17,393 nt of DNA from Halobacteriales archaeon SW_9_67_24 (GCA_003022685.1 PXSV01000160.1:1-17393), one strand, 5' to 3'. Shown: positions 1-7,242, counted from the stretch's first letter. Notes: generated by a model from the letters alone, not told the origin. Made by a program: numbers and translations.

Positions 1-473
1 GAGAACCCGTCGAACCCACCCAACAGGGCGCTGCGCTCGACGGTCGCCGCGATCGAGGGGTGGACGTGGCGCGCGCCGAAGCTCAGGAGCGAGGAGTCGG
101 GAGCCGCGTGGCGCGCGCGGAGCGCGTTGGTCGCCATCCCCGACGCCTGGGAGAGAAATCCGAGCAGCGCGGTTTCGAGCCGGGCGAATTCGAGGTACGG
201 TCCCTCGATCCGGAGCACGGGGCCACCGTCGAACAGCTGGCCTTCGGGGAGCGCGTCGACCGCGACGCCCCGATCGGCGAACAGCTGGGCGGCGTCCTCG
301 ACCCCGGCGAAAACTTCGAACGCGCCGGTGGGGAACTGGTCGGCGGTCACCTCGGCCGTGACGTGGGGGTTCCGGCCGGCGTGTTCGAGGGTCTCGACCG
401 TCCGCTCGAAGTAGGCGTCGGTCGCCCCGCCCGCGCGGATGGTCTCGGACGAAACGATGTCGAAGGCGGCCAT
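1..473 (-). CDS. pncB: Nicotinate phosphoribosyltransferase, 5' part (3' end beyond window)
   Basis: This enzyme joins nicotinate to PRPP to give nicotinate mononucleotide, the entry step of NAD salvage (Preiss-Handler pathway) in the cytoplasm. The reading frame starts at ATG 473 and runs off the left edge, giving 157 N-terminal residues that begin MAAFDIVSSETIRAG. The visible part matches the N-terminal half of archaeal NAPRTases: the substrate-binding N-lobe with GPYLEFARLETALLGFLSQ (residues 91-109), followed by the SFGARHVHP segment (131-139) that opens the phosphoribosyltransferase core. Family members are usually about 380-390 residues, so more than half lies outside the window. A TATA-like box on the minus strand at 496-503 is centred about 27 nt before the ATG, which supports this start and a leaderless mRNA. 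A nicotinamidase-like gene two genes away makes a complete nicotinamide-to-NaMN route plausible. The family call rests on recognition of the sequence. Confidence 0.85.
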   Translation of the reverse strand, partial: MAAFDIVSSETIRAGGATDAYFERTVETLEHAGRNPHVTAEVTADQFPTGAFEVFAGVEDAAQLFADRGVAVDALPEGQLFDGGPVLRIEGPYLEFARLETALLGFLSQASGMATNALRARHAAPDSSLLSFGARHVHPSIAATVERSALLGGFDGF

Positions 474-495
474 GATCGACGGTATCCGGGAGTGG

Positions 496-503
496 ACAAA
501 AGG
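496..503 (-). promoter_or_regulatory. TATA-like box of the nicotinate phosphoribosyltransferase gene
   Basis: The minus strand reads CCTTTTGT here, centred about 27 nt before the ATG at 473. This spacing is expected for TBP binding to a promoter whose transcript begins at or next to the start codon. Confidence 0.45.
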
Positions 504-552
504 GTTCGTCGTCGGATCGTGCTCGTGGATCGATTCACCCCGTCGTCGGCGA

Positions 553-2163
553 TCAGCCGTCGCTCGCGCCGTCGTGGACCGCGTCGAGACCGTCGGTCTG
601 GGGGGCGTTCACGATCGTCACGGTGTCGCCGTCGCGCTGGATCGAGAACGCGTCGGCGAACGGCGACTCCTCGCGGACCTGCCACGTGTTCCCGGTCTCA
701 CCGGTTGGCGAACCGCCCCAGTGGGCGAGGAGTTCCTCGTAGCCCGCGACGAACTCCCGGGCCTCGGCGGGCGAGTCCCATGTCAGCTTCCAGACGTAGC
801 CCGTCCGATCCTCCTGCTGGTAGACGACCATCTTGTCGCCGTCCCAGCCGTCGGTGTAGTTGAGACCGTAGGTGAACGGGTCGGACTGGTTGACCTCGCC
901 GAGCCCGTCGTAGTTGAGGAACGCCGTCGGCGAGACGACCGTCGAACGGTTGTACTCGTCGTAAAGGGTGTACGCGAACATCGCCGAGAGCGCCGACTGG
1001 CCGAGGACGGCGTAGTCGGGCCGTGGACGGTCCAGCTCGACGCGCGACCACTCGGCCGAACTCGTGTCGTCGATCGAAACGTTGGTGGGGGCATCCTCGC
1101 CGTAGAGGTCGGGGTAGATCACCTGTTCGGTGCTCGCGGGGATGTCGTCGTAGAGCGCGTTCACGCCCTCCCAGCCGCGCTGCTCGTGGATCGCTTCGAC
1201 GAAGCCCGGGCCGTCGGCGTACGGGAAAAAGGAGAGGATATACACGCCGAGATTTGGGAGGCTACCGCTGCTGCTGTTTGCGGCGTCCGGCGAACCGAGA
1301 TCGAGGCAGTCCCACTCTTCCCCACAGCGGTCGCCGTACCGGCGCTGGACGTAGTTGGCTTCACCCTCGACGAGGCCGTTCCGGGCGTTGTACGCCTCGC
1401 GGGTCGCCGGGTTGTTCGCCGTGAGATCGAACTGCTGGTCCTGGAGCGCGTGAACCAGTTCGTGGGCGAGCGTCGAGCGGTTGAGCCGGGGCGTGGCGCT
1501 GTCGGAGACCACCACGATCGAGTCCTCGGTCGGGCTGTAGTAGCCGGCGACGCTCTGATTGCGGTTCGACCGCTGGACCGCGAGCGAGTTCTCCTCCTCC
1601 CCGACGAGGAACAGCCCCTCGAACTTCGCGTTGTCGAACGTCCGAAACGCGGACGAGGCGTCGCCGGTGGTGCCGCTGGGACGCTGCCGGAAATCCTCGC
1701 GCGAGGTCACCTCGACCGGCACCGTCTGACTGAACTCGAGCTTCCGAACGCGCTCGATCCGGGCCATCGTCCGGTTGACGACCGCGCGGCGCTCGGTCGC
1801 GTTGAGGCCGTCCGACGCGACGACCGGCACCGACTCGTTGTACCAGACGCCGTTCTCCCAGCCGAGTACGTCCGTCGGCGGATCGGCGAGACTCCGTGCT
1901 CCCTGGGTGCCGGTACTTTCGGTACTTTCGGTGCGCTCGGTGGACGAGCTATCCCCGGTCGTCGGATCGGTTTCGTCGGCCGTACTCGTCGCGGCATCGG
2001 TGGCCCCGCCCGTCGTGGGTGTGGCCGTCGCGTCGTCAGGCGAGGCAGGCGATGCCTGTGGCGAGGCGTCGGTGTCGGCCGAGCCGTTGCCGGCGGTGAA
2101 GGGCGCGCCACAGCCGGCGAGAACGACGAGGGCGGCGAACAACAGGGCGGCGAGTGCTCGCAT
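553..2163 (-). CDS. Hvo_1808-type surface lipoprotein with HExxH metallopeptidase-like motif
   Basis: This is a secreted, lipid-anchored protein of 536 residues. The N-terminus is a hydrophobic signal ending in the lipobox LAGC, with Cys18 as the predicted anchor. It has only one Arg, so Sec export is more likely than Tat. Residues 20-95 are a Ser/Thr/Asp-rich linker typical of haloarchaeal surface lipoproteins. The folded part contains TLAHELVHALQDQQF, in which HELVH is at 234-238, followed by GLVEGEAN (263-270); Glu266 or Glu268 could be the third metal ligand of a gluzincin-type site. I recognise the family as the haloarchaeal Hvo_1808 surface proteins, whose substrate is unknown. Zinc peptidase activity is inferred from the motif only. 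The start is supported by a T-rich box about 27 nt upstream on the minus strand. The gene lies between two NAD-salvage genes and is divergent from the nicotinamidase gene. Confidence 0.8.
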   Translation of the reverse strand: MRALAALLFAALVVLAGCGAPFTAGNGSADTDASPQASPASPDDATATPTTGGATDAATSTADETDPTTGDSSSTERTESTESTGTQGARSLADPPTDVLGWENGVWYNESVPVVASDGLNATERRAVVNRTMARIERVRKLEFSQTVPVEVTSREDFRQRPSGTTGDASSAFRTFDNAKFEGLFLVGEEENSLAVQRSNRNQSVAGYYSPTEDSIVVVSDSATPRLNRSTLAHELVHALQDQQFDLTANNPATREAYNARNGLVEGEANYVQRRYGDRCGEEWDCLDLGSPDAANSSSGSLPNLGVYILSFFPYADGPGFVEAIHEQRGWEGVNALYDDIPASTEQVIYPDLYGEDAPTNVSIDDTSSAEWSRVELDRPRPDYAVLGQSALSAMFAYTLYDEYNRSTVVSPTAFLNYDGLGEVNQSDPFTYGLNYTDGWDGDKMVVYQQEDRTGYVWKLTWDSPAEAREFVAGYEELLAHWGGSPTGETGNTWQVREESPFADAFSIQRDGDTVTIVNAPQTDGLDAVHDGASDG

Positions 2164-2185
2164 ATCCGTGTGAAGGAGGCGACAA

Positions 2186-2193
2186 GCAAAAAG
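2186..2193 (-). promoter_or_regulatory. TATA-like box of the Hvo_1808-type gene
   Basis: The minus strand reads CCTTTTTGC, centred about 27 nt before the ATG at 2163. No equally good box was found for the divergent gene at 2241. Confidence 0.4.
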
Positions 2194-2240
2194 GACCCGA
2201 CTGGAGAAAGAGACTTCTGGGGACCCGGACTACCCCTTAC

Positions 2241-2813
2241 ATGGAGTTCGATCCCGATCGAACTGCCGTCGTGGTAATCGATATGCAAAACGGGTTCTGC
2301 CATCCCGATGGCAGCCTCCATGCCCCCGAGAGCGAGGCCGTCGTCGAGCCGATCGCGGACCTGCTCGACGACGCGCGCACGGCCGGGACGAGCGTCGTCT
2401 TCACGCGGGATGTCCACCCCGAGGGACAGTTCGACGGCAACCACTACTACGACGAGTTCGAGCGCTGGGGCGAGCACGTCGTCGAGGGGACCTGGGAGAC
2501 CGAGATCGTCGACGGACTCGACGTTCACGCCGACGATCACGTCATCACGAAACACACCTACGACGCCTTTCACAACACCGAGCTGGAAGGATGGCTCAAC
2601 GCTCATGGAATCGACGACCTCCTCGTCTGTGGCACGCTCGCCAACGTCTGCGTGCTCCACACCGCCGGCAGCGCCGGGCTCCGCGATTTCCGGCCCGTGC
2701 TCGTCGGGGACGCCATCGGCTACATCGAGGAGTCACACCGCGAGTACGCGCTCGATCACGCCGACTTCCTGTTCGGCGAGGTCACCGAACGTGCGGAGGT
2801 CGCGTTCGAGTGA
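2241..2813 (+). CDS. pncA: Cysteine hydrolase, probable nicotinamidase
   Basis: A 190-residue isochorismatase-fold hydrolase. If it is a nicotinamidase, it deamidates nicotinamide to nicotinate and ammonia, feeding the phosphoribosyltransferase encoded at the left edge. The catalytic triad is visible: Asp14 in VVIDMQNGF, Lys104 in ITKHTYDAF and the nucleophile Cys137 in TLANVCVLH. What separates nicotinamidase from other isochorismatase-like enzymes is the metal site. Here TRDVHP supplies Asp57 and His59, and WGEHVVEGTW supplies His79, matching the D-x-H...H pattern of archaeal and bacterial PncA. The usual A-T-D before the cysteine is replaced by A-N-V. The ATG at 2241 is preferred over the upstream in-frame ATG at 2154, which would overlap the divergent lipoprotein gene and add a non-conserved leader. 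The substrate is inferred from motifs and neighbourhood; the superfamily assignment is firm. Confidence 0.78.
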   Translation: MEFDPDRTAVVVIDMQNGFCHPDGSLHAPESEAVVEPIADLLDDARTAGTSVVFTRDVHPEGQFDGNHYYDEFERWGEHVVEGTWETEIVDGLDVHADDHVITKHTYDAFHNTELEGWLNAHGIDDLLVCGTLANVCVLHTAGSAGLRDFRPVLVGDAIGYIEESHREYALDHADFLFGEVTERAEVAFE

Positions 2814-2931
2814 GGTGTCGTCAGCCAGCCACCGCATTCGTTCGCTGGGGAGAGCGGAACCGTCACCCTCGTGATAGAAAATAGGGTCGAATCACCACAA
2901 AGCACTTGTCACCATGTGTCTATCGTCGCAC

Positions 2932-4080
2932 ATGAATCGTCGAACCGTTCTCACCGGAGCCGTGAGCGTGTTACCGTTTCTCGCGGGGTGTACCGGCGGT
3001 CCAGCGTCCGGACCGTCGAACGATTCGACGAGCAGAGGATCGCCCACACCATCCCCCCGACCGACCGCATCGTCCACTGCCGAAGCGACCGAAACGAGCG
3101 CCAGCGAAACGACGGAGACCGTCGAAACATCGACGGACACCGCCGAACCGACGGCGGACGACATCCGGAAAACAGCCGCACCGGACACCACCGAACCCGC
3201 CCCGAGTGAGGGTCCCGGAACGTCCGCCCGGGCGACCAGGGGATGTCCGGGAGGGTTCATCCTCGAACTACGACCGTTCGATCCGGCGGAGCACGCCACC
3301 GTGGTGCTCGACGACGAGCGGCGCGCCATCGTCGCCGAAGCGATCGAGGACGGCGAAACGAAACTGGTCTCGTACGGCGAGACGCCGCTCGAAGACGAGG
3401 TCTTCGTCGCCGACAACGGGGCGTTCTACGAGATCGACCACGCGATCGAAACAACGGTGGTGTCCGCATACCGGATGAACGTCGAGTGGGAGCGCGGGCA
3501 AGAAGCGCCCGCCGACGCACCCATCGTCGAGTTCGCGGATCTCTCGGATGCCGACCGGACGGCGCTTCGGCTCGCCGTCTGCGGCGGCGAACCGGGCCAT
3601 ATCGATGTGTCGGCGAGTAGCGATGAACGGTGTCTCCCCACGGAAGGGCTGTCGGTCGGCGATTTCCCCGTCCCGTACCCGGACGGCGGCGACGGGTCAC
3701 GGTTGGTCGGGAGCGGCGTCACGTGGGTAGCGTGGGAAGGCAGCGTCCTCCGGGTCGAACTCGGGGTATCGACCGAAACGGAGCGTCGCACCCACAGCTA
3801 CACCGCCGAGCGGGTGGCCGGAAGCACCGCCGCGTTTCGGGAGGTACTCGCGTCACGATACCGCGTCCGCCTGACGGAGCTACCGCGGGACGAGCGCGCC
3901 ATCGTGGAGCGAGCGGTCCGGAAGCAGTACGAGGGCTGTGAAGCCATCCCGTCCGCGCTTCCGACACTCCGCGATCGCCTTCCGGAGGAAAAACGACTGC
4001 CCAGCCCCTCCAGTGACGAATGGTACGTTCGATTCGACGGCAACGACTACCTGCTCACGCTTCTCCAGTGGACGACCTAA
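2932..4080 (+). CDS. Tat-exported lipoprotein with repeated internal unit, function unknown
   Basis: A 382-residue protein of unknown function. The N-terminus MNRRTVLTGAVSVLPFLAGC has a twin-arginine motif (R3-R4) and a lipobox ending at Cys20, so export by Tat and lipid anchoring are expected. Residues 21-100 are a Thr/Ser/Pro/Glu-rich linker. The folded region appears to contain three copies of one unit: a helix with the pattern L-x-x-x-x-R (126-138, 204-216 and 317-329), followed after a variable loop by a beta-rich segment ending in aromatic and hydrophobic residues (155-185, 259-279 and 362-380). Four cysteines (105, 217, 234, 336) could form disulfides outside the cell. The start at 2932 is chosen because it places the twin arginines at positions 3-4; an in-frame ATG at 2914 would add six residues. 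I do not recognise a named domain. It points towards the thioesterase gene on the opposite strand, 13 nt away. Confidence 0.75.
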   Translation: MNRRTVLTGAVSVLPFLAGCTGGPASGPSNDSTSRGSPTPSPRPTASSTAEATETSASETTETVETSTDTAEPTADDIRKTAAPDTTEPAPSEGPGTSARATRGCPGGFILELRPFDPAEHATVVLDDERRAIVAEAIEDGETKLVSYGETPLEDEVFVADNGAFYEIDHAIETTVVSAYRMNVEWERGQEAPADAPIVEFADLSDADRTALRLAVCGGEPGHIDVSASSDERCLPTEGLSVGDFPVPYPDGGDGSRLVGSGVTWVAWEGSVLRVELGVSTETERRTHSYTAERVAGSTAAFREVLASRYRVRLTELPRDERAIVERAVRKQYEGCEAIPSALPTLRDRLPEEKRLPSPSSDEWYVRFDGNDYLLTLLQWTT

Positions 4081-4093
4081 GCGAAGCTTCGAG

Positions 4094-4552
4094 TCAGCCT
4101 TGGAACAGCCGATAGGCCCCCTGGCCCGTGGCGACCGGCTTCGTTTCGCCGTCGGGGGCCTCGCTCTCGACCAGCACAGTGGAGACGCCGACGCTCGATC
4201 CCGCGCGGATCACGTCGGCGGTCGCGGTGAGGTCGCCGGCGGCCGGCCGGAGGTAGTTGACGTTGAGATTGATCGTCGCCACGCCGTCTTCCATCGGATC
4301 GTCGAGTGCGGGCCGGAGCGCGATCCCGCCGGCGGTGTCGATCAGCGTCGCCGCGATCCCGCCGTGGATGTTCGCGGTCGCATTGTCGTCGCCGTTCGGC
4401 CGGGTGTTCGTGAGTTTCTCGTCGAAGGGGATCGTCATCACGAGTCGGTCGTGTCCTATCGACTCGACCTGGGTGCCGAGCCACGAGAGGTAGCCGTGCT
4501 CGTCGATGTACGCTTGGAGAAAGGCCGCCGCGTCGTCCGTCTCGTCGATCAT
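4094..4552 (-). CDS. PaaI-type hotdog-fold thioesterase
   Basis: A 152-residue cytoplasmic hotdog-fold protein of the PaaI-like acyl-CoA thioesterase group. The signature NIHGGIAATLIDTAGGIAL (residues 61-79) has the oxyanion-hole HGG at 63-65 and the acidic Asp72 on the central helix, as in PaaI enzymes that hydrolyse aryl- or acyl-CoA. The later strand VATINLNVNYLRPA (91-104) is the typical second half of the fold. The length is normal for a single-domain family member that works as a dimer or tetramer. The ATG at 4552 gives a natural N-terminus; the longer open frame upstream reads into the divergent DUF4385 region and is not conserved-looking. The actual CoA ester is unknown, and no neighbouring catabolic gene suggests one. 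Confidence 0.82.
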   Translation of the reverse strand: MIDETDDAAAFLQAYIDEHGYLSWLGTQVESIGHDRLVMTIPFDEKLTNTRPNGDDNATANIHGGIAATLIDTAGGIALRPALDDPMEDGVATINLNVNYLRPAAGDLTATADVIRAGSSVGVSTVLVESEAPDGETKPVATGQGAYRLFQG

Positions 4553-4646
4553 GGAGTCACCGCGAGCGCCGGCGGTTAGTAGCCACCGATGCGGAAGCCG
4601 ATCACGGGGACGACAGCGTGAAACTCCACCGCCGCCAACGTACGCC

Positions 4647-5084
4647 GTGACCGACGATCCCGAACACGACATCGACTTTCGTGCCCACCCCGAGGAGTAC
4701 GAGATCGGTCGCGGCGAGGAGGGCGTCTTCAAGATCCAGCCGTACAAGGACGAACTCCTGGCGCTGTGGGGGTACGCGGACCGCGAGGCCGCCGACGAGT
4801 CGGGCGACGCAATCTACGAGCAGTATCGAGAATACCGGGAGAACGAGGAGTTTCCGGGGATGGACATGGCGCGGAAGTACCTCCAGATGGGGTACACCCG
4901 ATCGATGCGCTACGCGCGGTATCCTGGCGGCCGGAAGTACGTTGACGGCGAGGAGCGCGAGCCCGAACGCTGGGCCGATCACGACAAGCGCGAGGCCGCG
5001 CTCGTCTACGAGGCCTGGCGAGAGATGGTGGAAAACGACGACGAATATCAGCGGATGAAAAACGAACACCGGAAGCAACACTAG
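4647..5084 (+). CDS. DUF4385 family protein
   Basis: A 145-residue soluble protein that I recognise as DUF4385, a family of unknown function found in bacteria, phages and haloarchaea. Conserved stretches include HPEEYEIGRGEEGVFKIQPY (residues 14-33), FPGMDMARKYLQMGYTRSMR (69-88) and YPGGRKY (92-98). A GTG start at 4647 gives MTDDPEHDIDFRAHPEEY, the expected N-terminus. There is no in-frame ATG between the distant ATG at 4506, which lies inside the divergent thioesterase gene, and the conserved region. The protein is rich in Arg, Tyr and Glu and has no signal or membrane segment. It ends 25 nt from the stop of the convergent DUF5615 gene. No function can be assigned from its neighbours. Confidence 0.82.
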   Translation: MTDDPEHDIDFRAHPEEYEIGRGEEGVFKIQPYKDELLALWGYADREAADESGDAIYEQYREYRENEEFPGMDMARKYLQMGYTRSMRYARYPGGRKYVDGEEREPERWADHDKREAALVYEAWREMVENDDEYQRMKNEHRKQH

Positions 5085-5163
5085 TGAGCGGAGCGACGAC
5101 AGAGCGGACTCAAAGCCATTCACGTCCGGTTTTCTGTGAGCCGACGAGCTCTTCGTAAGGGTA

Positions 5164-5192
5164 GAGCTTCGACATACTGTCGATAATGGTCG
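5164..5192. repeat. 29-bp direct repeat, copy 1 (inside DUF5615 gene)
   Basis: This segment recurs 63 nt downstream with two mismatches in 29 positions. Because 63 is a multiple of three the repetition is in frame, and both copies encode TIIDSMSKL on the minus strand. The flanking bases do not match, so only this core is duplicated or conserved. Confidence 0.75.
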
Positions 5193-5226
5193 TGAGCGAG
5201 AGCGAGGTCTGTGCGCCGAGGGAGTG

Positions 5227-5255
5227 GAGCTTCGACATACTGTCGATGATGGTTG
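5227..5255. repeat. 29-bp direct repeat, copy 2 (inside DUF5615 gene)
   Basis: Second copy of the 29-bp repeat at 5164, with two differences (A/G and C/T). The peptide following the upstream-coded copy, HSLGAQTSLSLT, has no counterpart I expect in the family. Confidence 0.75.
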
Positions 5256-5522
5256 CGATCTCCGCTGCGGATACGGTGTCGTCCGCAACGAACAGTGCTG
5301 CTCGATACCGATCCGGCAATACGTCTTCGACGAAATCGTCGTCGTGAGTCACGATGGTTCGATCGGCGTCGAGCGAGTAGCGAGCGATCGTCTCATCGCT
5401 GGTTCCCTTTCCGAGCCGTGGGACGGAATCGACGTGTTCGACGTCGTGGCCGTCGGCTGTGAGCCGATGGCGGATTCGTGTTCGATGTTCTCGTCGAGAA
5501 GCAGTCGATAGCCCATTTCGCG

Positions 5523-5816
5523 CTACTCGTCCGGCGGTGAAAGGGTCGTCATCTCCTCGGCGGTCTCGATTGCTCGCTCGCGGTCGCGCTCGACACGCCG
5601 CATCTCCGCCGGGTTGTTGTGGTAGTATGCGAGCGCCGCATAGACGTCCGCGAGATCGATATCGTATCGGTCGGCGACGGTCGCGGGCTGGAGATCGCAC
5701 TCCTCGACCTGGCTGCGAACGTACCGCACCGTGATGCGGCTACCCTCGATGTGGGGTTCGTCGTGGATCGCGGATTCGTCGCCGGGGACGATCCCGTGCA
5801 CCGCGACAGTGCTCAT
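5523..5816 (-). CDS. DUF433 family protein, antitoxin-like
   Basis: A 97-residue protein with a DUF433 domain, a small winged-helix-like fold often encoded directly before a DUF5615 protein and regarded as its antitoxin or repressor. Visible family features are the beta-rich start HGIVPGDESAIHDEPHIEGSRITVR, with the G-(S/T)-RI-x-V motif at residues 25-30, and the helical part ATVADRYDIDLADVYAALAYY (45-65). The C-terminal tail (70-97) is charged and helical. A TATA-like box at 5841-5847 is centred about 28 nt before ATG 5816. It supports this start over an in-frame ATG at 5843, which would overlap the box itself. The frame is intact while the downstream partner is broken, a state compatible with loss of a toxin. 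DNA binding and antitoxin activity are inferred from family context. Confidence 0.78.
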   Translation of the reverse strand: MSTVAVHGIVPGDESAIHDEPHIEGSRITVRYVRSQVEECDLQPATVADRYDIDLADVYAALAYYHNNPAEMRRVERDRERAIETAEEMTTLSPPDE

Positions 5817-5840
5817 GTCGACCCGTAAGCTCCCACCGGG

Positions 5841-5847
5841 CAATAAG
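5841..5847 (-). promoter_or_regulatory. TATA-like box of the DUF433-DUF5615 operon
   Basis: The minus strand reads CTTATTG, centred about 28 nt before the ATG at 5816. The position fits a leaderless transcript covering both small genes. Confidence 0.45.
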
Positions 5848-5857
5848 TTCTCGCCGT

Positions 5858-6698
5858 TCAGCCCAGCCGTACCGGGTCATCGCTCGGGCGGAACTCCACC
5901 GTGACCTGCTCGCCATGGGTGAACTCGGCGTCGGGACAGACGAGCTTCGCACCGAAATCGGCCTCGCGGCCGCAGAACAACGAGAGTCCGGTGATCGACT
6001 CGCCGTTGGCGAGCACGTCGAGCGGCTCCCACGCCACGTCGCGGCCGGTGGCGCGACCCACCTGGCGCCCGAGCAGGGATACCGCGCCGTCGCGCTCGCG
6101 GGGCTCGCCAGCGGCCAGCACACCGCCGCCCGCGTAGTGGACGAGGCCACCGTCGAGCACTCCTCGCCCGTCGGCGGCGATCCCGACGAAGCGCTCGCCA
6201 GGCGCGGGATGGCTCGGCGCATCGAGCACGGCGTAGGTCTCGCCCGCATCGACGACCGTGCCGGTGCCGTCCCAGTCGAGGCCCGCGATCGGGACGTCGA
6301 CCCCGATCGGGAGCGACCCGCTTGCACGATAGGGGTTCGCGTCCGGCGAACGGAATTCGAGGTGGACGTGATTGTCGACCCACGGCGCGAAGAATCCCGC
6401 CCGAACGAGCCGGCCGAGCGGGTCGCCGATCCCGATCGAGTCGCCCCGCTCGACCCGTGGTTCGACATGGAGGAGCCTGGCGACGTGTTCGCCGGTGTCC
6501 ACGAGCAGCAGGTGGTCGTCGGCCTCGGCGTGGGACTTCGGGGGAGCGCGCACGGTTCTGGTGTCGAGCACCCGCCCCGCGACCGGCGACGGCGCGATCG
6601 AGGGTTATCGCGTGGCCCCGCTCGTGAGCGACGTACGGGGAGTTGTACAGCGAGAAGCGACGGTACTGTGCGAGGACGTCGGCAGCGAGGGAGGGCAT
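5858..6698 (-). pseudogene. M23-like peptidase-family gene, frameshifted near its 5' end
   Basis: The gene starts at ATG 6698 with MPSLAADVLAQYRRFSLYNS and continues through PYVAHERGHAITL. Around 6590-6610 the frame changes and the conserved continuation APSPVAGRVLDTRTVRAP is read one base out of register. That frame then stays open to the stop at 5858. The total of 841 nt is not a multiple of three, consistent with a small deletion or insertion. A linker of several residues expected between the two halves also seems absent. The product contains a biotinyl/lipoyl-like VAGRVLDTRTV segment, WVDNHVHLEFRSP with an H-x-H as in LytM/M23 enzymes, and an alternating-strand C-terminus. Peptidase activity is only a family-level guess. 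Expression could still start internally, for example at ATG 6571, but that would drop the N-terminal module. Confidence 0.65.
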
Positions 6699-6708
6699 CG
6701 TCAGTGTC

Positions 6709-6715
6709 TTTATGA
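6709..6715 (+). promoter_or_regulatory. TATA-like box of the small membrane protein gene
   Basis: The plus strand reads CTTTATG, centred about 25 nt before ATG 6737. It favours 6737 over the in-frame ATG at 6728 as a leaderless start. Confidence 0.4.
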
Positions 6716-6736
6716 GTTCTGCGGGTAATGAACGGT

Positions 6737-7168
6737 ATGGACGAACGGGTGACGTTCCGCGAGACCCAGCGCTTTCGCCAGCCGTGGCTCTGGGTACTGG
6801 TCGGTGGCGTCGGCGTCGTCTCGCTGGTGGCGGGCGCGGGAATCGGAGCGGTGATCGCCGCGGGTGTCGCGGCGCTGTTCGCCGTCGCACGACTCACGAC
6901 GGAGGTGCGCGAGGACGGCGTCTACGTCCGCTTTGCGCCGTTCCATCGCTCGTTTCGCCGGATCGGGTTCGAGGAGATCGAACGCCACGGCCCTCGGGAG
7001 TTCGGTATGCTGACCTACGGTGGGATCGGTATCAGGTGGACGCCGAGCGCCGTTGCCTACATGACGCGCCGCGGGGACGGAGTGGAGATCCACCGGGAGA
7101 ACGGGAAAACTGTCGTCATCGGGTCACAGCAGGCCGACCGGCTTGCGGCCGCGATCGGCGAGGGGTAG
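6737..7168 (+). CDS. Small two-helix membrane protein with PH-like cytoplasmic domain
   Basis: A 143-residue protein beginning MDERVTFRETQRFRQPW. Two adjacent hydrophobic segments, WLWVLVGGVGVVSLVAGAG and IGAVIAAGVAALFAVARL (about residues 17-53), form a membrane hairpin. They are followed by a cytoplasmic beta-rich domain containing VREDGVYVRFAPFH, EEIERHGP and GIGIRWTPSAVAY, the pattern of PH-like domains in small bacterial and archaeal membrane proteins. It resembles haloarchaeal DUF6141 proteins, though I am not certain of that number. The function is unknown. An alternative ATG three codons upstream (6728) exists; the TATA-like box favours 6737. It diverges from the frameshifted M23-like gene and precedes the lipoate ligase gene by 74 nt with a separate promoter-like box between. 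Confidence 0.7.
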   Translation: MDERVTFRETQRFRQPWLWVLVGGVGVVSLVAGAGIGAVIAAGVAALFAVARLTTEVREDGVYVRFAPFHRSFRRIGFEEIERHGPREFGMLTYGGIGIRWTPSAVAYMTRRGDGVEIHRENGKTVVIGSQQADRLAAAIGEG

Positions 7169-7213
7169 CTCGCGGCGTCCGGGCGCTTCGTCGCTCAGCA
7201 GGAAAGCACGGGC

Positions 7214-7220
7214 GTTTAGC
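7214..7220 (+). promoter_or_regulatory. TATA-like box of the lipoate ligase gene
   Basis: The sequence GTTTAGC is centred about 26 nt before ATG 7243, suggesting a leaderless transcript separate from the upstream membrane protein gene. Confidence 0.35.
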
Positions 7221-7242
7221 CCCGTCGGCCCCTCCTCGCACC

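Larger units (their letters stand above)
5110..5516 (-). pseudogene. DUF5615 PIN-like toxin-type gene, frameshifted
   Basis: The gene begins at ATG 5516 with MGYRLLLDENIEHE, the usual start of DUF5615 (PIN-like, Mut7-C-related) proteins, with an early conserved Asp-Glu. After Glu14 the frame goes wrong near 5474-5478. The continuation HRLTADGHDVEHVD, then GKGTSDETIARYSLDADRTIVTHDDDF and the C-terminal GREWL, is in another frame, as if one base had been lost. With one base restored the product would be 135 residues. Near the C-terminus the segment TIIDSMSKL occurs twice, 21 codons apart; removing one copy leaves about 114 residues, the usual family length. The start lies 6 nt after the stop of the DUF433 gene, so the two form one operon of the DUF433-DUF5615 toxin-antitoxin-like type. 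The frameshift may be a real inactivating mutation or a sequencing error. Confidence 0.75.

Noticed and set aside
439..2277. Long plus-strand open frame of 612 codons
   Set aside because: It is antisense to the Hvo_1808-type gene. Its Arg/Val/Gly-rich translation has no domain, and long antisense frames are common in high-GC haloarchaeal genes.
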